Positions 1 through 11,475 of a stretch of DNA of 64,000 nucleotides are shown in pieces. The notes under the pieces were generated by a model. The model did no database searches, was not told the origin of the DNA, and saw only the letters and a list, made by a program, of their open reading frames with translations. Both the position numbers and the translations under genes were made by a program. Position 1 is the first letter of the stretch, and every line of letters starts with the position of its first letter. Source of the DNA: Eleginops maclovinus (lineage: Eukaryota > Chordata > Actinopteri > Perciformes > Eleginopidae); NCBI RefSeq assembly GCF_036324505.1, contig NC_086354.1, forward strand, positions 1,568,725 through 1,632,724. The letters run 5' to 3'.

Positions 1-296
1 CCGCTCAGAGACTAAAAATCATCAAAAATGGCAGGATATTGTTGCTGAGATGTGAAAGAGCAAACCCCAGCCTGGGATGCAGAGATCCTTAAATTCAGCA
101 GAGGCTGAACTGTTCATTAACTTATACTCAGTGTTGCAGCAAATACTGTTTATGTAATTTAATACAATTGTAACTTAGTTACTAAAAGAGGGATTGTAGA
201 TGGGAAAAAAAACAACTGCTGAATCAATGTTGTTACTGAAACACAGAACCTTGACTTAAAGATACCGAAATAAATACCAAATAACTGTATTTAATA
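1..296. other. unassigned sequence
   Basis: AT-rich non-coding sequence. I see no coding frame, repeat boundary or RNA gene in it. Confidence 0.5.
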
Positions 297-425
297 GGGG
301 TGTTGAAATGAGCTAATCGTTTCTACGATGCATCACGATGCAGACGTGAACGATTCTGCATCGATGCAGTGACAGGACATAATCGACTATAGCGTAGTAA
401 CGTTGCTTCTTGATTTTCCGCCGGA
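297..425. repeat. possible hAT element end fragment
   Basis: Starts with a GGGGTGTTGAAAT-like end and continues with alternating gatgcatc/gatgcag motifs and a 'gacaggacataatcga' stretch. This resembles the subterminal region of hAT elements common in fish genomes. No matching far end or target duplication was found, so it is probably a truncated fragment. The family is assigned from memory of the pattern only. Confidence 0.35.
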
Positions 426-570
426 CAACGTTTCTTTTTTTAAACTTTATTGAACAATTATATCAATACATTATAACAAAACTTCCGCGATTACAGTCTC
501 CTCTCAGTTTCTCTTTTGTCCTCGTTTATGAAGCATAAAAGAACACCATCAGAGCACATAGTCTCTAGAG

Positions 571-1039
571 CAGGGGCGTCAAAATAATTTTAGTTCAGGG
601 GCCACATACAGGCAGCCCAATTGGATCTCAAGTGGGCTGGACCAGTAAAATCACAGCATAATAAGCGATAAATAACAACCTCCAAATTGTTCCCTTTGTT
701 ACAGTGCAAAAAAAGTTTTTGAAAATGTTCACATTTTATTAACTTTTTTTATACAAAACGTTATGAAAAATGTTCAAGAAAAATAAGTGCAATTTCAACA
801 ATTTTATGCCTCAGTTTATCATTTACACATGTGCATTACATCTTACAGATCACAGTTTATCTACAAAAACATTTAGTGACTGCAACTGAACAATATAGTA
901 TTTTACTTTTTGATCAGACAACTCATTTGTACTCAAGCTGCTGACTGACATTTTTACACTTTGCAAAGTCATCCCGCGGGCCGGATTGGACCCTCTGGCG
1001 GGCCGGTATTGGCCCCCGGCCTTATGTTTGACACCCCTG
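571..1039. mobile_element. non-autonomous hAT element (469 bp)
   Basis: Bounded by terminal inverted repeats CAGGGGCGTCAAA and TTTGACACCCCTG, with one mismatch. Both sides carry the same 8-bp sequence CTCTAGAG (563-570 and 1040-1047), a perfect target-site duplication of the length used by hAT elements. No transposase frame lies inside, so it depended on a transposase in trans. An internal GC-rich segment (about 974-1019) resembles the common 'gggccgg' subterminal motif of this family. The intact duplication suggests a fairly recent insertion. Confidence 0.88.
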
Positions 1040-1047
1040 CTCTAGAG

Positions 1048-1489
1048 TCTTTCAGTACTCCTGTACAGGGAAATGTAGTTCCCCACAGCAGACGCACATT
1101 ATAACACCCTTCATCATAAATACGGTGGATAGTGTAAGTGCAGTCGGATTCTCAAAGCACCTCAGTCTCTTTTCCTAAGTCGTTTTGAATTCTCCTATCC
1201 ACTATTCCTCAACCCTGTGACGTTTCACACAAAGGTGAAGGAATAGAGCATAGGAAGAGACGATAGGAGATGATTTTTTGAATATTCAACCCTTGTCTCC
1301 AGATCAACAGTCCCACATCTTCAGCTGGAAAAATGGGAAATAACTTGGTGATAAAATTAACTATCATATGTGCCATCAAATCTCACAGTCATTTGTGTTG
1401 TTTCTTTTGTTTTAAATATAGTGATGCTCTCTGAGCAGTTCCAATCAGCTGCATACAGGAACAAACAGAGGTTCAGTATTCAGATTATT
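1048..1489. other. unassigned sequence
   Basis: No gene or clear element is visible. Two weakly complementary stretches (about 1164-1215 and 1238-1275) could form an imperfect hairpin, possibly a degraded MITE. Confidence 0.35.
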
Positions 1490-1640
1490 TTCTTAAGTAA
1501 AAATAGGAATACTACAGTGTTAAAACATAGTTATAAGTAAAAGTCCTGCATTCAAAATGTTACTTTAGTTAAAGTGCAAAAGTAATAGCCTTAAAATGTA
1601 CTTTAAGTACTAAAAGTTAAAGTACTCATTATGCAGAATA
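1490..1640. repeat. teleost 'aagtaaaagt' dispersed repeat fragment
   Basis: Carries repeated aagtaaaagtcctgcattc and aaagtactcatt-like motifs. Versions of the same repeat appear at 11,332-11,475 and 22,150-22,670 in this window, so it is a dispersed repeat. The class is not certain; it is probably a short non-autonomous DNA element. Confidence 0.5.
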
Positions 1641-1656
1641 TGCCATTTAAGCACCT

Positions 1657-1775
1657 GTACACTGCCCGGCCAAAAAAAAGGTCACAAGCCTGTGGGGGCA
1701 GTGCTATGATCTGGGATTGCTGCAGTTGTTCTGGTCTAGGTTCAGCAACGTGCCCAAAGAATGAGGTCAGCAAAA
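1657..1775 (+). pseudogene. Tc1-like transposase fragment
   Basis: A 'tgcccggccaaaaaaaaggtc' type terminus is followed at once by a short frame containing a GGSAMIWDCC...GLGSAT string. This corresponds to the central 'GGxxMxWGxxSxxGxG' block of Tc1/mariner transposases. The Trp-Gly of the family is Trp-Asp here, and the frame fails after about 30 residues. It is a deleted, inactive remnant: end and middle are joined with the first transposase half missing. Confidence 0.55.
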
Positions 1776-1864
1776 AATCTAAAAGAAAAATACCAGAGCA
1801 GCCAACTTTGCAATACAGACTATCCTTAACACAAAAATACCGTTCGATTTTAAAACTATAAATC

Positions 1865-2330
1865 TGGGTTCTATTTCCCCGGAAGTAAAAGGTATAGATA
1901 AATACTTGGGTAAATATTGGGTATATTGGTGGCAGCGGGGCGGAAGGCGCTGATCAAAAGCTGGATGACGCAGGTTGTGCCTATCATAAATAATTGGATA
2001 GATGTAACAATGATGATGGAAAAGATCACTTTTTCTTTAAACCTAAGGATGGGCATATTCCTACAACATTGGGGAAAATGGACACAATATGTTAAACCTC
2101 TTAGACCGGATTTTGTAAAGATAATGACTTGAAGGAACACCTTTAGATTTTACATGTCCCTTTTGATTTTATGAATGTCTGAATACTTTATAGCAATGTA
2201 TTTTCTCTAGCCTATTAAGCCAAACTGCTACGAGCATTTCAGTTTCTCTTTTTATTTTTACTTGTCCCTCTCTGGATGTATATAGTTGTTTTGTGTTTGC
2301 TGTCATGCATAACACTTAAAAGTGGAGAGA
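1865..2330 (+). pseudogene. L1 ORF2 C-terminus and 3' UTR fragment
   Basis: The frame at 1917-2132 reads LVAAGRKALIKSW, then MMEKITFSLNLR and HWGKWTQYV. This is the extreme C-terminal pattern of fish L1 ORF2 proteins, which end 'AKKAITRxW...MEKxTxxLR...WxKW'. The stop at 2130-2132 is followed by non-coding sequence like an L1 3' UTR. Nothing upstream belongs to it, so it is a 5'-truncated copy. Confidence 0.6.
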
Positions 2331-2846
2331 AAAAAACCTTGGACCAATTTGAAAAAAATACCTCCTATAACTAAACATCATTTCAAATACCCCATACACT
2401 CCATCTTCCACAGACTAGTTCTCTCACAGAAAGCTTCCTCACTGTATGCAGGACTCAGTTTGTCAAGATCTGTGGTTTTTTTTCTTTCTTAGACTAGATG
2501 AATTGCATTCATTCAAAAATTGTTGGTACATTTGGCAGGTAATGAGATATAAAAGCAACTACAGGCTCATCCGTGATGCTCAAATAATGAGATTACATTA
2601 GATTAGATTTACTTTATTTGGGAAATAGTTTTGCCCCATCTAAACAAGGCATTGTTATAATAAAATAGAAATAAACATTTACTCAACCCAAAAACATATC
2701 GTATTCATCATCAATAAATCAATAAATACACTCACTGCTGAGCAATGATCTTTGGAGCAGAAATGATATAACGTGGAAATTAGTCAGCATTTGATGTTCT
2801 TTTAAACATATTTGTGGATTCATCCTGAAATAAGGTATGTGGTTCA
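2331..2846. other. unassigned sequence with a LINE-tail-like stretch
   Basis: No gene is visible. At about 2593-2625 the sequence attagattagatttactttatt resembles the 3' tail of fish LINE/SINE families, followed by AT-rich DNA with aataaat repeats. Confidence 0.3.
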
Positions 2847-3351
2847 CACAAGCTAAAGACTTTTTTTTTTTTTTTTTAATAATGTTTTAATTCGACAAAT
2901 GCAAATACAATACATCTTAAGATCTTATTATTTTTTACATTTTCATCCCAACCCCCTGGTCCCACAGAGATTTGCAAGTACAATAACAGCAATAATAATC
3001 ATACAATCACAACAGCATATAAACCCGTACACATACCCACATAAACTATCCAAACAAATATATGTACATATGTGCACAAGCACACATACAGATACATGCA
3101 CAAACAAAAATAATAAATAAAGAAGTAAAATTATAAAATAAATTAAATAATAATAGTAGTAAAATAAGTGCATTACATTTCCCTCTTGTCTTCAAAGCTC
3201 AGTGGCTAGATCAGTGAAAACAAAGAGAAAAAAAGGGAAAAACTCAGTAGAGAATACAGAACAATGGCATTATATCAGGGCAACAATGATATAAAATGTG
3301 TTGAGTAGGCATTAATGTGTAGCATTTCCTTCATCCTGAAGTGTCCTTAAA

Positions 3352-4480
3352 TTAGTTATAGTTAATCATGGGCCCCCAAACAGACTCGAATTTTCCCTTC
3401 GACCCCCTCAAGCTGAATTTAATTTTCTCTAAAGATAAAAACATCATGAGGTCTTTCAGCCATAAAGAAGCTTTTGGGGCAATTGGTGACTTCCAATCCA
3501 ACAGTATCCTTGTTCGTGCTAATAAAGATGCAAAGGAAACACTGTACCTTATTTTCCTCCTTGGCATTTGATGGCCTGGTAATACTCCAAATATGGCAAT
3601 TTCTGCACACGGATTCAACACAATGTTCAAAGCATCAGCTAGATGTTTGAAAATAGCTGTCCAATGACCATGTAAGCGAGGACAAAACCAAAACATGTGT
3701 CATGTTGGCTGGCGACATGTGGCACCTATTGCATTTATCAGAAACACTGGGATATATTTTAGAAAGTTTGTAATTGGTAAAATAGATGCGATGTACAACC
3801 TTAAACTATATCAGATTGAGCCTGGAGCAAGAGGTAATATCATTCACTCGGATTAGTGCATCATTCCAGACGTTGTCATCTATGACTTTGCCTAGTTCAA
3901 TTTCCCAATCTGTTTTAATTTTATTAAAAGTTTGTACTGTGAGTTGGGAGAGCAGAGAGTACATCTTTGAGATGAGGCCTTTCTGATTCCAAGGAGGCCA
4001 TGTTTTTCACAAAGTTCATTGAAGCTACAGAAGACATTATTAGTGTAAAGATCCCTCAGTTTAACAAGGCCACAAGGAGAAGGCTGTATCAGTGCTGCGA
4101 GGGAGAAAGAGATGGTTGTTGGGAATAGGACTGTGGTTGGACTGCTCTTTGAGACCAAAAGAAAGTCTAAATTGAGACCAGATTCTTAAAGTTGAAATAA
4201 CTATTGGGTTACGAGAAAATGTGCCTGGTCGAATGGGGATATTAGATGAGAGTAAAGCCGAAAGTGAAGTAGCAGGGCAGGATTTAGCTTCAAATTCACA
4301 CCAATTTAGTTGGTTCTTGGGTCCATAGAGTCATTTTGTGTATATTAGCCACTCGATGTTACATTTTTAAGTTAGGGAGGCCCAGTCCACCTATAGATCG
4401 ATGTCTCTGTAAATATTCTCTCCTGATCCTGGGGGTCCCGCCTTTCCATATAAAGGAAGAAATCAGCTTTTCTTTTCTGT
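3352..4480 (-). pseudogene. ORF2 C-terminal part of the minus-strand L1
   Basis: From 4,480 downwards, frames read KLISSFIWKGGTPRIRR, then GGLGLPNLK, a Cys/His block CNRCHMSPANMTHMFWFC (CX2C...HX4C-type, the L1 ORF2 C-terminal cysteine motif), and an end with KASLWLKDLMMF. This is the order found after the RT domain in L1 ORF2. Several stops and frame changes occur (for example a stop after the GGLGLPNLK block and one near 3,810). The part encoding the RT palm is absent because the plus-strand L1 sits at about 4,486. Confidence 0.75.
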
Positions 4481-4551
4481 CTTTTAAAAACTAGCCAAAA
4501 TGTAATTTCATTTTCCTTTTTAATTAAAAACAGTCATACCAAGTAATCATT

Positions 4552-5521
4552 ATGTCGAACACTCGAAAAGAATCGGAAAAGAAGACCACTAAACCACCAA
4601 AGACGACTAAAGACCAACAAACTGATTCTGGGCTATGATGACGATGCTAGCATGGCGGCGGTGCTAACCGAGCTACGCACATTAAGGAAAGAGCACACTG
4701 AAGCTTCTAAGGAAACCAAAGAATCCTTAACGAGGGTAGAAACTACTCTTAGTGAGGTGGCGGACAGGACAACACAACTTGAACAACGAAGGACAGACTA
4801 TGAAGAGAGACTGGTTGACATGGAGGAAAAAAATCAGCGAAATGAAAGAGCCCTCCGCTATCTGCTCCACCGAGAAGCTAGCGTGACTGCCAAGTGCGAG
4901 GATCTCGAATCAAGAGCGAGAAGGAACAACATACGCATCTACGGAGTGAAAGAGGACGAAGGAAATGACAACAACATGTTGGATTTCATAAGCGATCTTA
5001 TTCGAACATCACTTGCGTTGCCTGAGGACCGGAACTTGAACATCGAGAGAGCACATCGTTCTCTGACCATGAAGCCCAAAGACCCGAAGAAACCACCCCG
5101 GTCCATTATCGTCCGATTTCTGGACTACAGGGTTAAGAAGATGGTAATTCAAGAAGCATGGAAATGCCGTGGAGGAGTCCCATATAAAGATCAGAACATT
5201 TTCTTCGACCAAGATTACACTACTGACACCCAGAAGAAACGCAAACAAGTAAGGGACATAATAAAGCAACTGAAAGAGAAGAATATTAAAGCACAATCGC
5301 CGTTCCCAGCAAAGTTGAAAATCCATCTTAACTCCGGCGTGAAGACCTTCGCAACCCTCGGAGATGCAGCTGAAACCCTCAAGGGCCTGGGTATCCATGT
5401 TGAACATGATGGACGGGAAACTCTTCTCACTGAACTTTTACAGAACAACTGGATGGATACGGCACACAAGCGTGATGTGATGTCCAATGCAGATCTGAAA
5501 AGCTTTCTTCACAAAGACTAA
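4552..5521 (+). pseudogene. L1 ORF1 RNA-binding protein, one frameshift
   Basis: ORF1p is the trimeric RNA chaperone that coats L1 RNA in the retrotransposition particle. The long frame from the internal ATG at 4,652 (289 codons) has an N-terminal heptad-rich coiled coil (about residues 10-90), an RRM-like core with the RARRNNIRIYGV motif, the IERAHRS signature typical of ORF1p, and a C-terminal domain. A better start lies at 4,552 (MSNTRKESEKK...), but it is one base out of frame. A run of three Gs near 4,629-4,631 looks like a single-base insertion, since two Gs would join the frames through DSGYDDDAS. The product from 4,652 would lack the basic N-terminus. Confidence 0.82.
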
Positions 5522-6003
5522 TACCTGTAAACATACCCAGTGCAGTAAGTAGGTCTTGGTTAATTCAGACAGGTTATGATTCGTACCTTAACTGTAAGAC
5601 GGACACGTTTTGGCTAGTGTATCCATAGAAAGCTAAGGTAAATTATGTAAGAATTGTCTCTCTTCGTTTTTTCTTTTCTTACCCCTTATTTCCTACTTTT
5701 TGGCGTTCCTGCAGCCTACAGGCCATAGCAAAGACATTGGACTTGCGTATAGCCTCTCGCACATAGTGCACACACCCGGAGAGACCGGTCACAACTCTCC
5801 GTCCCTGTGGAGACTGATGTGTTTTAAATCAGTCGGTTTTTTGGAAGTCAGTTCTTTCTTCCTGTTGATTGTGTGTTATTGTTCTTTATATTGTTTGTTT
5901 ATAAATGTCAATGGTTTATCTGTGCAGTCATATAAGGTGCATCATGTTTATATAGAAGAAAGGGTGTTTATTTTAAAAAGTAAGAAGGGGTACAGTCGTG
6001 TAT

Positions 6004-9000
6004 ATGAATAAGTTAAATATAGTCAGCTATAATGTCCATGGTTTAAATCATCCCATAAAGCGGAAAAAAATATTTAATCAGCTGAAAAAAACACATTGTT
6101 CAATTGCTCTGTTACAAGAGTCTCACTTAAATGAAAATGAACATAAGAAATTAAGAAGGGAATGGGTTAGCCTAGTATATAGTGCTTCACATGGAAAGAA
6201 AAGAGGGGTGGCCATTTTAATAAATAGAACTGTGGCTGTCAATACTGAAAAGGTGGTACAGGACAAATTAGGAAGATTTGTGATGGTAGTGGGAACTGTG
6301 GGAGAACTTGAATTCTCGATTCCAAATATATATGCCCCAAATGAGCATGACCCAAGTTTTTTCAAAGAGCTGGCAAATACTATAACAGATAATTCCAAAG
6401 GAATGTTGATAATAGGAGGAGACTTTAATGCAGTACAAGATGGAAAGATGGATAGGACACCAATGGAAAAGGGACCTCCAAGCCCTAAGAAACATATGTT
6501 AAATAATTGTATTTCTGAATTGGGTCTTGTAGACCCATGGAGAGTTAAAAACCCCAAGGGGAAAGACTTCAGTTTCTTCTCCAATGTCCATGGTAGTTAT
6601 TCTAGAATTGACTTTTTCTGTATTCCCCCACAATATATGTATAAGGTAATTGATTGTCATATTGAACCTATAAGTGACCATGCTCTAGTCATCATACAGG
6701 TCTCATCCAAACTGAAACGAATGCGACTGGAGGAACAGCTGGGGCTAGAAAACAAAATAAAGTCATTAGAGAAGCAACACAAGGGTGCAGGCTCAAGCAA
6801 TGTTATTACTGAACTTAAAGAAGCAAGAAAAGCCTTAGATAAACTGCTATCACTGAAGGCTCTAAGATTTACTAAACAAAGGTATTATGAGAGTGGAAAC
6901 AGAGCTAGCCGTCTTTTAGCTTTTCAACTCCGCAAAGCCCAGGCTAACCGAACGGTCGCCAAAGTAGTCCATCCAACAAATGGTAAAACAGTATCACACC
7001 CCAAAGAAGTGGTAGAGGCATTTGCAACATTCTATCACAATTTATATAAGGAACCCAGGTCGCAAATGACAACTGATAACACCAACACTTTCCTTAAAAA
7101 TGTAAAGCTCCCCACACTATCAGAGGAAGCGTCATCACAAATGATATCACCTGTAACAGATGCAGAAATTAGAGATGCAATAAAGAGATTAAAAAATAGC
7201 AAATCCCCAGGAGTTGACGGCCTCCCTGGAGAATTTTATAAGTGCTTCATTAATGACGTAGCGCCAGTGTTAACTGAAGTGTTTAGATATGCTCTCTCTG
7301 AGGGCAACCCTCCCGAGACCTGGTCACAGGCCATCATATCTGTGATACAGAAGGAAGGAAAAGATCCAACACTTTGTGAAGGATATAGACCCATTAGCCT
7401 GTTATGTAATGACCAGAAATTGTTAACAAGCATCTTAGCGCAAAGAGTTCAGAGACATATTGGATCACTTATTAAGCCAGACCAAACAGGGTTTATTCCA
7501 TGCAGACAGGGTGCTAATAATATAAGGAGAACCTTAAACATAATTACCTGTGCAAAGAAAAATAAACAGACGTCAATGCATATAAGCTTTGATGCACAGA
7601 AGGCTTTCGACACTGTGAAATGGGAGTTTTTGTTTCAAACATTGTCTGGGATGGGCTTTCATTCAGAATTTATAGGGTGGGTAACAACTATTTATAAACA
7701 GCCTAAAGCAAGAGTCAGAGTGAATGGATACTGCTCAGAGTTTTTCGACCTGCAGCGAGGAATGAGGCAGGGAGACTGTCTTAGTCCCTTACTTTTTGCC
7801 ATAAACATTGAGCCCTTGGCGGCATCCATAAGACAAAATGAGAAAATAAAAGGGATAATGTATATGGGAAATACAGAACATAAAATATCCCTATATGCGG
7901 ACGACATTTTGACTTATGTGAGTGACCCTACTATTTCTGTACCTGCTCTAATGAACACTCTTAACGAGTACGGTGAACTCTCTGGATATCAGATTAACGA
8001 ATCTAAGTCTGAGGCTATGATGTTAAAGGGACAGTGGCCTATACAACTAACAGGACGACTTCACTTTCGCTGGTCAAAAAGATTCAGATACCTTGGAATA
8101 ATTCTAACTACAGATCTATCAAAATTGTTCACAGCCAATTATGGGAAGTTGATGAAGTGTATAAAAGCAGATCTTATAAAATGGGAATTATTACCACTTT
8201 CTTTGATGGGAAGAGTGGAGACTATTCGAATGAACATTCTCCCCAGACTGCTTCTCCTTTTCCAATCTTTGCCTATTCTTGTCCCCTCAGCTACCTTCAC
8301 CACTATAGAAAAATGGTTTTCTAAATTCATATGGCAAAGCAAACCCCCTAGACTTAAACTCAGAAGATTACTATGTACAAAAATCAACGGAGGCCTGAAT
8401 TGACCTAATCTGAAGCAATATTACTGGGCAGCCCAATTACGATCCATTGTTTCCTGGTTATCTCAAGAAAGGGATACTGTTTGGGTAGGAATGGAACAGT
8501 CTGAATGTCAAGATGTTCCACTGAACTCACTCCCATTCCTTAACTTAGACAACGAATGGGTGAAAAAGCTCACAAACATATGGGTTAAAAATACTCTGAG
8601 AGTATGGTCTACTGTAAGAAAAAAAATACAATCACCTTTGACCATATCTAGAGCCATAAGCATAGCTAATAATATAGAATTCATTCCAGCAAGGCTAGAT
8701 AGGGGTTTTGAAAGATGGAAAGATAAGGGATTAGAAGTCTTGGACCAGCTATTTGAGGGAACTGTATTAAAGTCATTTGAACAAATTAAAGAAAAGTGGG
8801 ACTTAGCAAATGAAGACTTTTTTATAAGGGACTATCTAAAGAAACATAAAGAATGGGAAAAGCTTTGTTCCCCACCATCTAAAATAGAGCATATTTTCAT
8901 TTCAACTATACAGGGAACAGTGACAAAAAAAATGATATCATATTTATATAAGGCACTACAAGAGGATCTGGGAGAGAATAATTTGGATATTAAAGAAAAG

Positions 9001-9597
9001 TGGGAATTGGAGATGAATGCAATAATATCTGACACACAGTGGGAAACTTCATTTGAACAGGGTCATAAAGTCACAAATAGCCCCAGTTGGAGGGAATATG
9101 GCTGGAAGCTGAGAATGAGGTATTTTAGAACACCACTTGTTATATCAAGGTGGAGTAGTGCTTCGCCTGAGTGTTGGAGGGGTTGTGGCTTACCAGGGGA
9201 CCACACACATATATTCTGGGATTGCCCAAAAGTATTGGAATATTGGAAAAACATACAAAGAGAAATAAAGCAGTGCTTGTCTATAGACCTGCCGATGGAA
9301 CCAATGCATTTTGTATTGGGCATAGTACCTGAGGACTTCCTGGAAGATAGCCACACAAAATTGTTAAGGACACTTCTGCTAATTGCAAATAAAGTCATAA
9401 CGGCCTCCTGGTTGAAGCCACAGCCCCCCACAATAGTTCAATCGAGAGAGAGGTTTATCACATGGAATATACCACTGCAGTTTTACATCTTAAGTCAGAA
9501 GCATTCCTCAATAACTGGACCCCTATTGTGTTGTATCTCCACCTTGTATGACCTTTTTGTATGTTTTTCAACTTTGTCATATAAGATTTTGTTTTGA
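6004..9597 (+). pseudogene. L1 ORF2 endonuclease-reverse transcriptase, one stop codon
   Basis: ORF2p nicks target DNA and reverse-transcribes L1 RNA at the nick. The APE-type endonuclease is at residues 1-235: SYNVHGLN near the start, LLQESH (catalytic Glu), GGDFNAVQDG, and SDHALV (catalytic His). The RT follows, with SPGVDGLPGEFYK near residue 400, GFIPCRQG, AFDTV, RGMRQGDCLSPLLF and the catalytic YADD near residue 630. A C-terminal Cys/His block CWRGC...HTHIFWDC lies near 9,172-9,226. The only break is an in-frame TGA at 8,401-8,403, inside the GGLN(x)PNL motif after the RT core; the same frame resumes and runs to a stop at 9,595-9,597. I start at the first ATG (6,004); a GTG lies two codons upstream. 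EN and RT could still be made as a truncated protein, so trans activity cannot be excluded. Confidence 0.88.
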
Positions 9598-9654
9598 TGC
9601 ACTGCATGACTGATGTGAAAATAAAATAAAAAGAAGTTCAAAAAAAATTAAAAG

Positions 9655-10586
9655 AAACCTCCACTCCACCCTATCAAAAGCTTTCTCCGCATCCAATGAG
9701 ACTACCACCTCTGGTGTCCCACTGGATGTAGGAGAGAAAATAATGATAAGTATACCAATGTTAGAGAAAGAGTGTCTGTTTCTCATAAACCCAGTTTAGT
9801 CTGATGAAATAATGTTGGGTAGTGCCTGATCAAGCCGTAAAGCTAGTGCCTTTGCGGGAATTTTATAGTCTGTATTTAAAAGAGAGATAGGGCAATAAGA
9901 GCCGCACTCTGACTCGTCCTTACCAGTTTTTAAGATTAATGTAATTGAGGCCTCAGTGAGAGTCTGGGGCAAGGTCCCCTGGTCCACAGAGTTACTGAAG
10001 ATCTTTAAAAGGAGGGGGGCTAATTTATCAATACATTTTTATTGAACTCTATTGGATAGCCATCTGGACCAGGAGCCTTGCCACTTTGCATCATTTTAAT
10101 GGAATTTGCTATTTCACTAAGTTTTACGGGACAATCCATCTCACTAACCTGAGTAGCAGTTATATCAAGAAACCTCATCATGCCTTCACTACCAGGAGGA
10201 GACCGTGAGGTATATAACTCCTGAGTAGAAGGTTTTAAAGGTTTCATTAATGATGGATGGAATTAATGTGAGTTCGCCTGAGAAAGTCTTTATTTGTTTA
10301 ATTTGTTGGGATGTTGAGTGGATCTTAATTTGATGTGACAAAAGATGTCCTGCTTTCTCACCATATTCATAAAAAAAAGCCACGTGATCTTAATATTAGC
10401 TTTTTTGTCTCTTGTGTTGAGAGTAGATTATAATTCATCTGGAGATGTTGTCTTATTTTGTCCAATTCAGGAGATGGAGACACTGATAGTTTGTCATCCA
10501 CTTCTTTTATCCTTTCCGCAAGTTTTTCCTGTTCTTGTTTTTTTTATTTGTTCTGCCTCGCTGAGTAGGATATCATTTCTCCTCGG
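9655..10586 (-). pseudogene. ORF2 linker and start of RT of the minus-strand L1
   Basis: Reading leftwards: linker sequence with RSRGFFYEYGEKAG and HSTSQQIKQI, then the first RT blocks (SGKAPGPDGYPIEF, ILKTGKDESECGSYCPISLLN, VVVSLDAEKAFDRVEWRFL). Frame shifts separate the blocks. The sequence stops right after the VEWRFL block, where the A-rich tail of the plus-strand L1 begins. The YADD block and about 230 residues are missing from the window, presumably deleted when the younger L1 inserted. Confidence 0.78.
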
Positions 10587-10589
10587 TGG

Positions 10590-10705
10590 CAAGGATGGAT
10601 TACTGCACGGGCCTACCGGGGCCAGGCCCAGGGGCCCAAGGGCCAAGGGGTCCCTGAAGCCCAAGACTCCGCGCTACCATTTCAATGACTCTTTATCCGT
10701 CCCTG
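10590..10705. mobile_element. 116-bp hAT-type MITE
   Basis: Ends are CAAGGATGGAT and the inverted ATCCGTCCCTG. It is flanked by CTCGGTGG (10,582-10,589) and CTCGGGGG (10,706-10,713), an 8-bp duplication with one mismatch, as expected for hAT elements. The interior is GC-rich (gggcctaccggggccaggccc). Removing it together with the Harbinger element next to it brings the two halves of the minus-strand L1 ORF2 together. Confidence 0.68.
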
Positions 10706-10837
10706 CTCGGGGGAGTACCTAAGGCCTTGTGTCCACCAAGGCCTTTAAATGCTGGCGTTATTCTGAAAGCGCCCAGCAGGCATTTTGGTTGCTATGATAT
10801 GCAATATTCGCGGTTCTGATTTCGCTGTCACGTTTGT

Positions 10838-11040
10838 GGTGCACTTTTGCTCAGAATTCGCGGATATTATATATATTATTGCTATACTCATTCATTTCTT
10901 AAACTATTATTATATATTATATCTATATCTATACCCATATCTCTCTATCTCTCTATAGAAATAGATAGATAGAGATAAATACAGTATATACATATAAATA
11001 TATATTTATATATATGTCATAATATATATATATTATATCG
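10838..11040. repeat. AT-rich simple repeat (TA/GATA type)
   Basis: Runs of tatata, tatctatatc and gatagataga between the left Harbinger end and its transposase exon. No coding content. Confidence 0.7.
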
Positions 11041-11057
11041 CAGATTTTGTCGTGGAA

Positions 11058-11326
11058 ATGTCGAGACGGGGTAGAGAACCACCTAGAGAGAGAGGACGGC
11101 GGTCTATGTGGGTACATGACATTTTGCGGGCAAGGGGGCATCTTGGTGAGTACCATCGGCTAATTCAAGAGCTGAAGCTGGACGGAGCCCGCTTCAAGGA
11201 GTATTTCCGTATGAGCAGGACACAGTTTGAAGTGTTGCTCCTGAAAATCGGACCTTTGATTTCAAGGAGAGACACACATTACCGGGAGGTCATTAGTTCG
11301 GAGGAACGTCTCGCCATTTGTCTGAG
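11058..11326 (+). pseudogene. Harbinger transposase first exon
   Basis: ATG at 11,058 opens MSRRGREPPRERGRR, then FKEYFRMSRTQFEVLLLKI and EERLAICLR. The 'FxxxFRMSxxxFxxLL..I' block followed by 'ERLAxxLR' is the N-terminal helical region of HARBI1/ALP1-like nucleases. The frame ends at a good splice donor (GAG|GTATGT at 11,326/11,327). The next exons, with the DDE triad, should follow, but the sequence is occupied by a dispersed repeat (11,332 on) and an LTR-like fragment. I see no catalytic domain, so the gene is dead. Confidence 0.75.
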
Positions 11327-11331
11327 GTATG

Positions 11332-11475
11332 TGCAGTGGTGGAAGTTGCCTATTCAGATATGGTACTTATGTTGAAATAGCAATACCAACCATAGTGTAG
11401 AAATAGTACGCCTACTATGTTACAAATAAAAGTCATGATTTCAAAAGTACAAAAGTATTGGAAACAAAATCTAAG
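11332..11475. repeat. teleost 'agtggtggaa' dispersed repeat
   Basis: Begins gcagtggtggaagttgcc and contains aaataaaagtcatgatttc and aaaagtacaaaagtattgg. This is the same family as at 1,490 and 22,150, but a different portion. It lies in the intron position of the Harbinger transposase. Confidence 0.5.

Larger units (their letters stand above)
4486..9648 (+). mobile_element. younger L1 LINE on plus strand, nearly complete
   Basis: Contains ORF1 (4,552-5,521), a 0.48-kb inter-ORF spacer, ORF2 (6,004-9,597), and an A-rich end with AATAAAATAAAA at about 9,620-9,648. The upstream leader is very short, so the copy is probably truncated just before ORF1. It lies inside the older minus-strand L1 in opposite orientation: older RT sequence ends at about 9,655 and older ORF2 C-terminus resumes at about 4,486. 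Only two coding defects were found (one frameshift in ORF1, one stop in ORF2), so it inserted much later than its host element. Confidence 0.85.

Noticed and set aside
1164..1275. Possible hairpin MITE
   Set aside because: Pairing is too imperfect and no ends or duplication could be set.
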